DNA of 6,461 bases from Chloroflexota bacterium. Lineage in GTDB: Bacteria; Chloroflexota; Anaerolineae; Fen-1058. Position 1 is the stretch's first letter; every line of letters starts with the position of its first letter. The stretch covers positions 1 to 6,461 of the forward strand of contig JACRBO010000042.1 of NCBI GenBank assembly GCA_016219235.1, read 5' to 3'. Below are positions 1 to 6,349 of this stretch, one piece after another. Under the pieces are notes generated by a model that saw nothing but the letters and a program-made list of their open reading frames with translations, had not been told where the DNA came from and searched no databases. A program made the translations under genes and the position numbers.

Positions 1-131
1 CCGATTTTGCGCCGATCCATTAGTGAGCACTACATCTCCAAAATAGTTTATCAATCTGCAGAGTCCTGACAACTTTGCAGGTTCTTGTTTTCTCCATAAA
101 CTCAGTCGCCCCATCTGCTCCTCACTATCCG

Positions 132-140
132 TGTTATACT
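132..140 (+). promoter_or_regulatory. Extended -10 promoter of the helicase gene
   Basis: The sequence TGTTATACT is an extended -10 element: TG at 132-133, one base, then TATACT at 135-140, a 5/6 match to TATAAT. No convincing -35 box is found 16-18 bp upstream, which is typical of extended -10 promoters. Transcription would begin about 6-8 bases after the hexamer, at or beside the ATG at 147, so the transcript is probably leaderless. The same CGTGyTATACT core recurs before the moxR-like gene. Position and motif are seen; promoter activity is inferred. Confidence 0.6.
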
Positions 141-146
141 GTCCGC

Positions 147-1967
147 ATGGAAACTACACTGGACACTGATCAGACCGCCATCGCTGAAACGTTCGCCCAG
201 CTGGGCCTGAGCGCGCCCCTGATTCAACAACTCATCGAGGTGGGCTATGAAGCGCCTACCTCCATTCAACAACAAACGATTCCGCTGCTGCTGGCGGGCC
301 GCGATCTGATCGGCCAGGCGCAGACCGGCACCGGCAAAACGGCGGCCTTCGCCCTGCCCATCCTCGATCGACTCGATCTCAGCCACAACGTCGTGCAAGC
401 GCTGGTGCTTACGCCCACGCGCGAACTCGCCATTCAAGTGGCCGAGGCCATCCACGCCTATTCCAAGTATCTCGGTCGTGTGCGCGTGTTGCCCATCTAC
501 GGCGGCGACGCGATCGGCAAGCAGATCGGTCGGCTGCGCGGCGGGCTGCACGTCGTCGTCGGCACGCCGGGCCGCGTCATGGATCATCTGCGGCGCGGCA
601 CGCTCGATCTGGCCGCCGTGAAGACGGTTGTGATCGACGAAGCCGACGAGATGCTGCGCATGGGCTTCATCGAAGATGTCGAATGGATTCTGGGGCAGAC
701 GCCGGCCGATCGGCAGACCGCGCTCTTTTCGGCCACCATCCCGCGCGAGGTGCGCCGCATCGCCGATCGGCATCTCGACAAACCGGCGACGATCGAGATC
801 AAACGCAAGACCGTCACGGTGGCCACCGTCGAGCAGCGCTACGTGCATGTGCTTGAAAAGCAAAAGGTCGAAGCGCTGACGCAATTGCTGGAAGCCGAAG
901 CGGTGGAGGGCGAAGCCATCCTCATTTTTGCCAGCACCAAGGTGGGCGTCGCCGATCTATCGGACAAACTGCAAGCGCGCGGCTACGCAGCCGAAGCCAT
1001 GCACGGCGACATGACACAGGCCCAGCGCGAGAGCGTCATCCGCCGCCTGCGCGAAGGAACCATAGAAATTGTCGTCGCTACCGACGTGGCCGCGCGCGGG
1101 CTGGACATCGAACACATCGGCCACGTGATCAACTTCGACATTCCCAACGACCCCGAATCATACGTGCATCGCATCGGTCGCACGGCGCGGGCGGGCCGCA
1201 CGGGCAAAGCCATTCTATTTGTCACGCCGCGCGAGACGCGTTTGCTCAAGGCGATCGAACAGTTCACCAGTCAGCGCTTGACGGCCATGAAAGTGCCCAG
1301 CCACGCCGATGTGGCCGCGCGGCGCACGGCGCTGTTCAAAGCACGCATTTTGAAAACGCTGCAAGATGAAGACCTGGATGTGTATCTCGCTTTGGTCGAA
1401 GAATTAGCCGAAGAAAGCGGCAAAGATTTAGCGGAGATTGCGGCGGCGGCGGTGCGATTGGCGCGCGGCAACAAGCCGCTGGATGTGGCGCCAGCCATGC
1501 CCGAACCGGAACCGATCGGTTATCCACTGCCCGCCGAGACCGAAACGGTGATGTTGTATCTCGCTGCAGGGCGCAACGCCGGCATACGCCCGGCCGACAT
1601 CGTGGGCGCGATTGCCAACGAAGCGAATCTGCCAGGCAAGCACATCGGCCCGATCGAAATCTTCGACGACTACTCGGTGGTGGGCATACCGGCCGAATTT
1701 CAGGCGCAAGTGTTGACGGCGATGACAGGCGCGACGGTGCGCGGGCAGGCGGCCAACATCCGATTGGCTACGCCGCGCGACAGCGGCCCGCATTCTAAAT
1801 CAGCGCGGCGCGACAAACCAGCCCGACGTGCGCCGGCCCGCGAGACAACCCCGGACAACTCCGTGGCGCGCGCCGCCGCCGCGCGCCTGCGTAAGGCTCA
1901 GCGCAGTGCCCCGCCCAAGGCGGCCAAAGAGCCGTACAAGAAACCGTACAAGCGCAAGAGCAAATAG
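147..1967 (+). CDS. deaD: DEAD-box ATP-dependent RNA helicase with C-terminal DbpA RNA-binding domain (DeaD/CsdA-like)
   Basis: Cytoplasmic ATP-dependent RNA helicase of 606 residues that unwinds short RNA duplexes; relatives act in ribosome assembly, cold adaptation and RNA decay. All core motifs are intact: Q motif around residues 34-45, AQTGTGKT (58-65, motif I), PTRELA (90-95), GG and TPGR (139-142), DEAD (164-167), SAT (195-197), a RecA-like second domain with ATDVAARGLD (311-320, motif V) and HRIGRTARAG (341-350, motif VI). Residues about 463-540 match a DbpA RNA-binding domain (GRNAGIRPADIVGAIANEA, then IGPIEIFDDYSVV). Residues about 541-606 are a basic, probably disordered tail, useful for non-specific RNA binding. 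The length is close to E. coli DeaD (629). An upstream in-frame ATG at 75 exists, but the extra 24 residues have no family counterpart and lie across the promoter, so 147 is preferred. No Shine-Dalgarno is present. The symbol is family-level: DeaD, CshA and DbpA orthology cannot be separated by eye. The gene is monocistronic, closed by a terminator. Confidence 0.95.
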   Translation: METTLDTDQTAIAETFAQLGLSAPLIQQLIEVGYEAPTSIQQQTIPLLLAGRDLIGQAQTGTGKTAAFALPILDRLDLSHNVVQALVLTPTRELAIQVAEAIHAYSKYLGRVRVLPIYGGDAIGKQIGRLRGGLHVVVGTPGRVMDHLRRGTLDLAAVKTVVIDEADEMLRMGFIEDVEWILGQTPADRQTALFSATIPREVRRIADRHLDKPATIEIKRKTVTVATVEQRYVHVLEKQKVEALTQLLEAEAVEGEAILIFASTKVGVADLSDKLQARGYAAEAMHGDMTQAQRESVIRRLREGTIEIVVATDVAARGLDIEHIGHVINFDIPNDPESYVHRIGRTARAGRTGKAILFVTPRETRLLKAIEQFTSQRLTAMKVPSHADVAARRTALFKARILKTLQDEDLDVYLALVEELAEESGKDLAEIAAAAVRLARGNKPLDVAPAMPEPEPIGYPLPAETETVMLYLAAGRNAGIRPADIVGAIANEANLPGKHIGPIEIFDDYSVVGIPAEFQAQVLTAMTGATVRGQAANIRLATPRDSGPHSKSARRDKPARRAPARETTPDNSVARAAAARLRKAQRSAPPKAAKEPYKKPYKRKSK

Positions 1968-1977
1968 CGCGGCCTAT

Positions 1978-2017
1978 AAACCTCCGAGGTCTTCAAGACC
2001 TCGGAGGTTTTCTTTAC
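1978..2017 (+). terminator. Rho-independent terminator after the helicase gene
   Basis: A perfect inverted repeat, AAACCTCCGAGGTCTT (1978-1993) and its complement (1995-2010), has one central base and gives a GC-rich stem of about 13-14 pairs once a loop is allowed. It is followed by a T-rich run (2008-2017, interrupted by one C). It starts 10 bases after the stop codon. The T-run is only on the right side, so it should work mainly on + strand transcripts. The extreme symmetry means it may also be a copy of a dispersed palindrome. Confidence 0.85.
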
Positions 2018-2028
2018 CGCACAGATAC

Positions 2029-2064
2029 ATCCGCGTTATCTGTGTAATTCGTGCAATCCGTGTC
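2029..2064. repeat. Four tandem 9-bp units upstream of the moxR promoter
   Basis: Four head-to-tail 9-mers with consensus ATCCGTGTA are seen: ATCCGCGTT, ATCTGTGTA, ATTCGTGCA and ATCCGTGTC. The array ends 10 bases before the TG of the extended -10 element, so it occupies the -35 and upstream region of the moxR promoter. It may be a dispersed degenerate repeat of the kind common in environmental bacterial genomes, or a cluster of regulator sites. The sequence does not decide between these. Confidence 0.75.
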
Positions 2065-2074
2065 CGCCTATTCG

Positions 2075-2083
2075 TGCTATACT
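2075..2083 (+). promoter_or_regulatory. Extended -10 promoter of the moxR-DUF58-DUF4129 cluster
   Basis: TGCTATACT: TG at 2075-2076 and TATACT at 2078-2083, within the same CGTGyTATACT context as the helicase promoter. The expected start is near 2090, leaving about 23 bases of leader before the ATG at 2113. The -35 window (about 2055-2060) lies inside the 9-bp tandem array and has no recognisable TTGACA. No other convincing promoter was found ahead of the two downstream genes. Confidence 0.55.
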
Positions 2084-2112
2084 TTCAACAACCTCGTCGC
2101 AAAGCAGGCCCT

Positions 2113-3051
2113 ATGCCCCCCATCCAAGAGTTTGCCACCCGCGTCATCGATAATGTCGAGCAGGTGATCATCGGCAAGCGCGAATCGATCGAACTGCTGA
2201 TGGTCGCGTTGTTGTGCGAAGGCCACGTCTTGATCGAAGATGTGCCCGGCGTCGGCAAGACGATGCTGGCCCGTTCGATCGCCGTCAGTCTGGGCGGGCA
2301 GTTCAAGCGCGTCCAGTGCACGCCCGATTTGCTGCCCAACGATGTGACGGGCGTCTCGGTGTTCAACCAACGCACGAACGAATTTGAATTTCGCCCCGGT
2401 CCGATCTTCGTCAACATCCTGCTGGCTGACGAAATCAATCGCGCCACGCCGCGCACGCAGGCCGCGCTGCTCGAAGCGATGCAGGAGCAGCAAGTCACCG
2501 TCGATGGTGTAACGCGCCCATTGCCGCGCCCGTTCCTGGTGCTCGCCACACAGAACCCGATCGAGTACGAAGGCACGTTCCCTCTGCCCGAAGCGCAGCT
2601 CGATCGGTTCTTGATGCGCCTCTCGATGGGCTATCCCAACGCCGCGCAGGAAAAACAATTGCTGCCGCATTTGCAGCGCGAGCATCCCGTAAATAAGTTG
2701 CAGCAGATCACGGATGAAGTGAAGCTGCTGGAGTTTCAAAAGCAAGTGTGGGAAGTGCACGTGGATGAGTCATTGCATGACTACATCGTGGCATTGGTCA
2801 CAGCCACGCGCGATCACGGCGAAGTGGCCTTGGGCGGGAGTCCACGCGCGACGCTGGCGCTCTTCAAAACGGCGCAAGCATTGGCCGCCGTGCGCGGGCG
2901 CGATCACGTCATTCCCGACGACATCAAATACCTGGCGCCGTTTACTCTGCCGCATCGCCTCATCGTCAAGCCGGAAGCCGAACTGCGCGGCAGCAGCGCC
3001 AGGACGATTGTAAAAGATATTGTTGAGCGGACGGCATTGAGTTTGGAGTGA
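2113..3051 (+). CDS. MoxR-family AAA+ ATPase
   Basis: A 312-residue cytoplasmic AAA+ ATPase of the MoxR family, the usual length. It shows Walker A (PGVGKT, residues 45-50), the family-specific PGP (95-97), Walker B with adjacent conserved residues (LLADEINR, 103-110), sensor 1 (ATQNP, 145-149), the EGTFPLPEAQLDRF segment carrying the arginine finger region (153-166), and sensor 2 with its helical lid (GGSPRA at 241-246, HRL at 281-283). MoxR ATPases are thought to act as chaperones that assemble or activate vWA-containing partners; the gene directly downstream encodes such a partner (DUF58). The frame is open well upstream into the helicase gene, but 2113 matches family N-termini and lies just after the promoter. 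A weak Shine-Dalgarno candidate, AGCAGG (2103-2108), sits only 4 bases before the ATG. All catalytic residues appear intact. The specific substrate cannot be inferred. Confidence 0.95.
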   Translation: MPPIQEFATRVIDNVEQVIIGKRESIELLMVALLCEGHVLIEDVPGVGKTMLARSIAVSLGGQFKRVQCTPDLLPNDVTGVSVFNQRTNEFEFRPGPIFVNILLADEINRATPRTQAALLEAMQEQQVTVDGVTRPLPRPFLVLATQNPIEYEGTFPLPEAQLDRFLMRLSMGYPNAAQEKQLLPHLQREHPVNKLQQITDEVKLLEFQKQVWEVHVDESLHDYIVALVTATRDHGEVALGGSPRATLALFKTAQALAAVRGRDHVIPDDIKYLAPFTLPHRLIVKPEAELRGSSARTIVKDIVERTALSLE

Positions 3052-3053
3052 GT

Positions 3054-3210
3054 GGTCAATCGGTCAATTGGTAATCGGTCAATTGGTCAACTGGTGATTG
3101 GTCAATCGGTGATTGGTCAACCGGTGATTGGTCAATCAGTGATTGGTCAACCAATCGACCGGTTACCAATTAACCAATCGACCAGTTACCAATCGACCAG
3201 TTACCAGTTG
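3054..3210. repeat. 7/8-bp (15-bp higher-order) tandem array that reverses orientation
   Basis: The gap between the moxR-like and DUF58 genes is almost wholly repeat. A lead-in of GGTCAATY, GGTCAATT, GGTAATC, GGTCAATT and GGTCAACT units (3054-3092) is followed by four 15-bp copies of rGTGATTGGTCAAyC (3093-3152). The sequence then switches to the complementary sense: AATCGACC plus rGTTACC units (3153-3167, 3176-3190, 3191-3205) with one lone AATTAACC (3168-3175). The switch point is a hairpin, GATTGGT-CA-ACCAATC (3141-3156). The two halves can fold on each other over most of their length with small bulges. Short tandem arrays with 7-bp-type units are known from cyanobacteria and other bacteria; this resemblance is from memory. 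The array pushes DUF58 169 bp away from its partner. Confidence 0.9.
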
Positions 3211-3220
3211 ACTTCCCCCA

Positions 3221-4408
3221 ATGGCCGACAACTTCTTCCTTCTCCTCATCCTGCTGGCCTTCGTCGCCATCGGCCTGCACGAAGACTTCGTGCTGACGCT
3301 GGTGTATTTCTTCGTCGGCGTGTATGCCGTCGGGCGGTGGTGGAGCCATCGGGCGTTGAACGCCGTTCACTTCACTCGTACTTTCCCGAAACGCGCGTTC
3401 CTCAACGAGAAGGTCCCGCTGAAGTTGGAACTCATCAATACCGGCTGGCTGCCCGTGATCTGGGCGCAGATCAGCGAGAGCCTGCCCGTTGAATTGATCG
3501 TGCCCAATTCATTTCAACGCGTGGTGTCGCTGGGGCCGCGTGGCCGCACACAGTTCACGTTCACACTCAATGCCGACAAGCGCGGCTACTATCCCATCGG
3601 GCCGCTGCACTTGCGCTCGGGCGATGTGATCGGGCTGGCCGAAGACATCCAGAACGAGGGCCGCGCCGATAATTTAATCGTCTATCCGCGCATCATCCCG
3701 CTGGCGCGCGTGCCGCTGCCGTCGCATTCGCCGCTGGGCACACTGCGGCACACACAGCCGATATTCGAAGACCCCACGCGCGTGCGCGGCAAACGCGACT
3801 ACGTCGCCGGTGATTCGCTGCGCCGCGTCGATTGGAAAGCGACCGCGACCACAGGCCGCCTGCAAGTCAAACTATTCGAGCCGTCGATCGCGCTGGAAAC
3901 GGCCATTGTGCTCAACCTCAACGCCGACGAGTACGACTATCGCACGCGCTACGATGCCACTGAGTTGGCCGTCGTCGTGGCGGCCTCGCTGGCGAACTGG
4001 ATCGTCGGGCGGCGGCAGTCGGTGGGCCTGTGGGTAAATGGCGAAGATCCGCTCATCGGCAAGAGTCAGCCCTCAGCCATCTTGCCACACAAGGGCCGCG
4101 CGCATTTAACACGCTTGCTCGAGGTGCTGGCGCGCGTGCGATCGATCAAGACCCAGCCATTGGTGGATCAACTGCGGCAGACGCTGCCACGCCTGAGCTG
4201 GGGCACGACGCTGATCGTGATCACGGGCAGTTTAGATGATGCAGTATTCGATGAGATTTTTCGCGCGCGCCGCGCCGGCCTCGACGTGCTGGTGGCGCTA
4301 ATGGGGGTGGTGCCCGAGCGGGTATCGATCGTCCAGCGGGCGCGGCACTTTGGCGTGCCGCTGTATGAGTTCACACGCGAGCGCGATCTGGATCTGTGGC
4401 GGAAGTGA
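3221..4408 (+). CDS. DUF58 family protein with N-terminal membrane anchor and vWA-like fold
   Basis: A 395-residue DUF58 protein. Two hydrophobic stretches at about 4-19 and 23-38, split by the charged HED (20-22), look like a membrane hairpin that leaves the rest in the cytoplasm. The middle part (about 45-165) is beta-rich, with the typical RGYYPIGPL segment (121-129). The DUF58 signature is clear: GKRDYVAGD (190-198) followed by RRVDWKATA and GRLQVK (201-217). The remainder resembles a vWA fold: a strand at 227-233, helix at about 244-262, and late strand TTLIVITGS. The canonical metal-site motif DxSxS is absent; the corresponding strand ends NLNADEYD. DUF58 proteins pair with MoxR ATPases, matching the gene upstream. 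The start is well fixed: an in-frame TGA at 3209-3211 makes 3221 the first available ATG, and later starts would lose the membrane segment. There is no Shine-Dalgarno; a CCCCC run precedes the ATG. Function at family level only. Confidence 0.92.
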   Translation: MADNFFLLLILLAFVAIGLHEDFVLTLVYFFVGVYAVGRWWSHRALNAVHFTRTFPKRAFLNEKVPLKLELINTGWLPVIWAQISESLPVELIVPNSFQRVVSLGPRGRTQFTFTLNADKRGYYPIGPLHLRSGDVIGLAEDIQNEGRADNLIVYPRIIPLARVPLPSHSPLGTLRHTQPIFEDPTRVRGKRDYVAGDSLRRVDWKATATTGRLQVKLFEPSIALETAIVLNLNADEYDYRTRYDATELAVVVAASLANWIVGRRQSVGLWVNGEDPLIGKSQPSAILPHKGRAHLTRLLEVLARVRSIKTQPLVDQLRQTLPRLSWGTTLIVITGSLDDAVFDEIFRARRAGLDVLVALMGVVPERVSIVQRARHFGVPLYEFTRERDLDLWRK

Positions 4409-4414
4409 ATGTTG

Positions 4415-4602
4415 CTCACGCAAAGGGGCAAAGAAGCAAAGAAAAACGGCTCTTCCGGGTTGAATGGGAATGGCTCCCGATGGATTGCCAAATCCATCGG
4501 CATTGAGCGGCGGATTTGACACGCCGGAGGCAGCGCCGGGAGCCTTCCTGAAAGTATCCCGCTCAAGTCTGAAAAGCCAGAGAACTTAGTGCTTTGCGTG
4601 AG
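4415..4602. repeat. ~188-bp foldback (MITE-like) element between DUF58 and DUF4129 genes
   Basis: The ends are perfect 11-bp inverted repeats: CTCACGCAAAG (4415-4425) and CTTTGCGTGAG (4592-4602). Inside, symmetry continues: GGCT (4448-4451) with AGCC (4575-4578), TTGA (4460-4463) with TCAA (4563-4566), GGGA (4466-4469) with TCCC (4557-4560), and GGCTCCCG (4472-4479) with CGGGAGCC (4537-4544). The core holds two hairpins, CCGATGGATT/AATCCATCGG (4477-4486/4491-4500, 4-base loop) and CGGCG/CGCCG (4508-4512/4522-4526). The left end also has degenerate GCAAAGA tandem units (about 4420-4441). It contains no supported ORF. It could be a non-autonomous mobile element, a structured RNA or a processing site; the pairing is seen and the role is unknown. 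No clear target-site duplication was found. Confidence 0.7.
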
Positions 4603-4612
4603 ATCATGATCT
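4601..4612. promoter_or_regulatory. 12-bp perfect palindrome upstream of the DUF4129 gene
   Basis: AGATCATGATCT is a perfect 12-bp palindrome containing two overlapping-type GATC sites. It overlaps the last two bases of the foldback element's right terminal repeat and lies 15 bases before the ATG at 4628, where an operator might sit. It could equally be a chance palindrome in a GATC-rich genome. A very weak TGG-TAACAC (4612-4620) follows as a possible extended -10. Confidence 0.3.
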
Positions 4613-4627
4613 GGTAACACAACAAGC

Positions 4628-6178
4628 ATGTCGATTCAACGCTCGCAGTCCATTCGCGGCAGCATATTGACCGCCGTCAGCCAGACGTTGATCGTCGGGA
4701 CGATGGCGGTCTGCGCCTCGATCGCGCTGGTGCAGTTCGGGCAGAAACTGGTGGCCGCGTGGCGCATCGATTACATTCCGTTTGTCAGCCTGGCCGTGTC
4801 GCTGATCGCGTCGACAACCACGCGCCTGCTGCGGCAACCGAATTTGCCGTTGCCGTGGTACATATTGCGCGGCGTCGAACTGATCGGATTGTTTCTCGCG
4901 GCCCGATCGGCGCTGGGCATTCTGCGCGGCCCGGATTACGTGGTCAAATACGATCCGTTTTACGGCGGCATCGACAATGAGTTGTTCGCGCTGGTGGCGG
5001 TGCTGGGTGTCAGCTGGCTGTTGAGCTGGCAGTTGACGCGCTGCCTGTTGGATGTAGCCGGCGGGGTGCCGCTGGCCGATCGAGAATTGATGCAGGACCT
5101 GGATAACGAACGGCAAGCGGCACGTCAGACGCTCAGCATGACCATCCTGGGCGCGGGCACCGTGATGGTCTTGCTGAACGCCGTGATCCGCATGAGTCTG
5201 CGCAACAGCGGCGCAGTGGACGAAGCCGCGCGCGTGCCCGTGGCGCACCTGTTGATCTATTTTGGATTGGGCCTGATCCTGCTAAGTCACACGCGCCTGA
5301 CGGTGCTGCGATCGGGTTGGGTGTGGGAGCGCCTGCCGATCGCGCGCGGCCTGCCCGCCGGCTGGATCGCCACGACGCTGGTCATCCTGGGCAGCATGGC
5401 TCTGGCCGCGATTGCTTTACCCACGCAGTATTCACTGGGCCTGTTTGGCACGTTGAGTTATCTGCTGACGCTGCTGATATCCATTATGCAGTTGATCTTC
5501 TATTTCATCGCCTTTCTTTTTGCCGCGATTTTGAGCCTGTTTTTCCCGCAGATCGAAACGCCCGCACGCCCGCCTGTACTGCCGCCGCCGCCCATCGCGA
5601 CGACGCCAGATGTGAACGTCGCGCCGCCCCTCATCTCGGAATTCGTGCAATCGTTGATCTTCTGGATCGTCTTCTTGAGCGTGATGGGTTACCTGATCTA
5701 TCAATATACGCGCCGCAATCCCGTGTTGATGGAAGCGCTTCAACGTCTGCCAGGCTGGAGTTGGTTCGCCCGATTGTGGCAGCAGTTGCGTCGATTGTTA
5801 GGTGGCTGGCGCGCACAGCTGGCGAACGCGATTCAGGTTCGCCTCGCGGCCCGATCGGCTTCCGCGGATCGATCGAGTGCGGGTACGCGCCGCTGGATCA
5901 ATCCACGCCGATTGTCGCCGCGCGACCAAATCCAGTTTTACTATCGCGCTTTATTACGCCGCGGCAGCGAGCGCGGCTTACCACGATGGCCGGCCCAGAC
6001 CCCGAACGAATACGCGCGTGATCTGCAGCAGCGTGTGCCCGAAGTGGATGCAGATGTATCGGCGCTGACGAGAGACTTTGTGGAGGCGCGTTACTCGCGA
6101 CACAGCATCGAGCCGGAACGCGTGAGTGCGGTGCAGCGCTACTGGGTGCGCATCAAAGCGGCGTTGAAGCGAAAATAA
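4628..6178 (+). CDS. Multi-pass membrane protein with C-terminal DUF4129 domain
   Basis: A 516-residue integral membrane protein. Hydrophobic segments lie at about 14-37, 47-66, 77-98, 119-141, 168-187, 204-221, 245-264, 273-306 (long enough for two) and 339-360. A proline-rich stretch (312-334, with a PPPP run) separates the last helix from the others and is probably an extracytoplasmic loop. A basic cytoplasmic linker leads to a DUF4129 domain (about 430-511), recognised by SPRDQIQFYYRALLRR (430-445), QTPNEYA (457-463) and FVEARYS (484-490). DUF4129 is usually the C-terminus of TgpA-type membrane transglutaminases encoded beside MoxR and DUF58 genes; here no transglutaminase domain (Cys-His-Asp) is found between helices and DUF4129. 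It therefore looks like the membrane scaffold of such a system without the catalytic part. The start is supported by an in-frame TGA at 4607-4609, making 4628 the first ATG. No Shine-Dalgarno is visible. Exact function is unknown. Confidence 0.88.
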   Translation: MSIQRSQSIRGSILTAVSQTLIVGTMAVCASIALVQFGQKLVAAWRIDYIPFVSLAVSLIASTTTRLLRQPNLPLPWYILRGVELIGLFLAARSALGILRGPDYVVKYDPFYGGIDNELFALVAVLGVSWLLSWQLTRCLLDVAGGVPLADRELMQDLDNERQAARQTLSMTILGAGTVMVLLNAVIRMSLRNSGAVDEAARVPVAHLLIYFGLGLILLSHTRLTVLRSGWVWERLPIARGLPAGWIATTLVILGSMALAAIALPTQYSLGLFGTLSYLLTLLISIMQLIFYFIAFLFAAILSLFFPQIETPARPPVLPPPPIATTPDVNVAPPLISEFVQSLIFWIVFLSVMGYLIYQYTRRNPVLMEALQRLPGWSWFARLWQQLRRLLGGWRAQLANAIQVRLAARSASADRSSAGTRRWINPRRLSPRDQIQFYYRALLRRGSERGLPRWPAQTPNEYARDLQQRVPEVDADVSALTRDFVEARYSRHSIEPERVSAVQRYWVRIKAALKRK

Positions 6179-6195
6179 ACCAGCCGTCACACCGC

Positions 6196-6215
6196 ACCTG
6201 CCGGTGGGTGCAGGT
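6196..6215 (+). terminator. Weak hairpin after the DUF4129 gene, possible terminator
   Basis: ACCTGC (6196-6201) can pair with GCAGGT (6210-6215) around an 8-base loop, 17 bases after the stop codon. An alternative pairing, GCACC (6194-6198) with GGTGC (6207-6211), competes. No T-tract follows, so intrinsic termination is doubtful; the foldback repeats downstream may end transcription instead. Confidence 0.3.
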
Positions 6216-6331
6216 ATTGCGAGGAGCGTCTTCGCCTAGCGCGCCCCCGACACTGTGCGTCGGACAGGGCGTTGCGACGAAGCAATCTCTATCTGGTTGA
6301 GTAAGAGATTGCTTCGCAAGAAGCGCTGCTC
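6215..6331. repeat. Foldback repeat A of the TTGCGAGGAGCG / GAAGCAATCTC family, with a nested hairpin
   Basis: The inner arms GAAGCAATCTC (6279-6289) and GAGATTGCTTC (6305-6315) are perfect complements with a 15-base loop; TTGC (6272-6275) and GCAA (6316-6319) extend them past a 3-base bulge. The outer arm GAGGAGCG (6221-6228) pairs 7/8 with CGCTGCTC (6324-6331). The left arm is interrupted by a separate hairpin at 6242-6271: CGCCC and CCGAC pair with GTCGG and GGGCG, with a 3-base bulge and 7-base loop. This wording of repeat is familiar from dispersed repeats in several bacterial phyla; that is recalled, not searched. Confidence 0.75.
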
Positions 6332-6349
6332 AGAAACTTGCCGCACCGC

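Noticed and set aside
75..146. Upstream start of the helicase at the ATG at 75
   Set aside because: The added 24 residues have no match to the family and the promoter element lies inside them.
102..884. 260-codon frame antisense to the helicase gene
   Set aside because: It overlaps a fully conserved DEAD-box gene, is rich in His, Arg, Asp and Gln as expected of a GC-rich shadow, and shows no domain.
1828..2112. N-terminal extension of the MoxR-like protein
   Set aside because: The open frame overlaps the helicase gene, the terminator and the promoter; its translation is Arg/Pro-rich noise and the family starts at 2113.
3054..3210. CRISPR array
   Set aside because: Units are 7-8 bp with no unique spacers, and the array changes strand; no cas gene is present.
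3052..3492. Open frame of 146 codons beginning at GTG that reads the tandem array as a VIGQS/VIGQP pentapeptide repeat
   Set aside because: The frame is open because the repeat period is 15 bp, a multiple of three. It has no promoter or Shine-Dalgarno and then runs out of frame through the well-supported DUF58 gene.
4612..4620. Promoter for the DUF4129 gene (TGG-TAACAC)
   Set aside because: Only three of six bases match TATAAT and no -35 is present. The spacing would permit a leaderless start, but the match is too weak to call.
4168..4629. Antisense 153-codon frame covering the foldback element
   Set aside because: It spans the terminal repeats and the 3' end of DUF58 with no recognisable domain; the element's structure explains the region better.
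4604..5248. 214-codon antisense frame over the DUF4129 gene
   Set aside because: Low-complexity His/Arg/Gln composition, typical of a shadow of a membrane-protein gene on the other strand.
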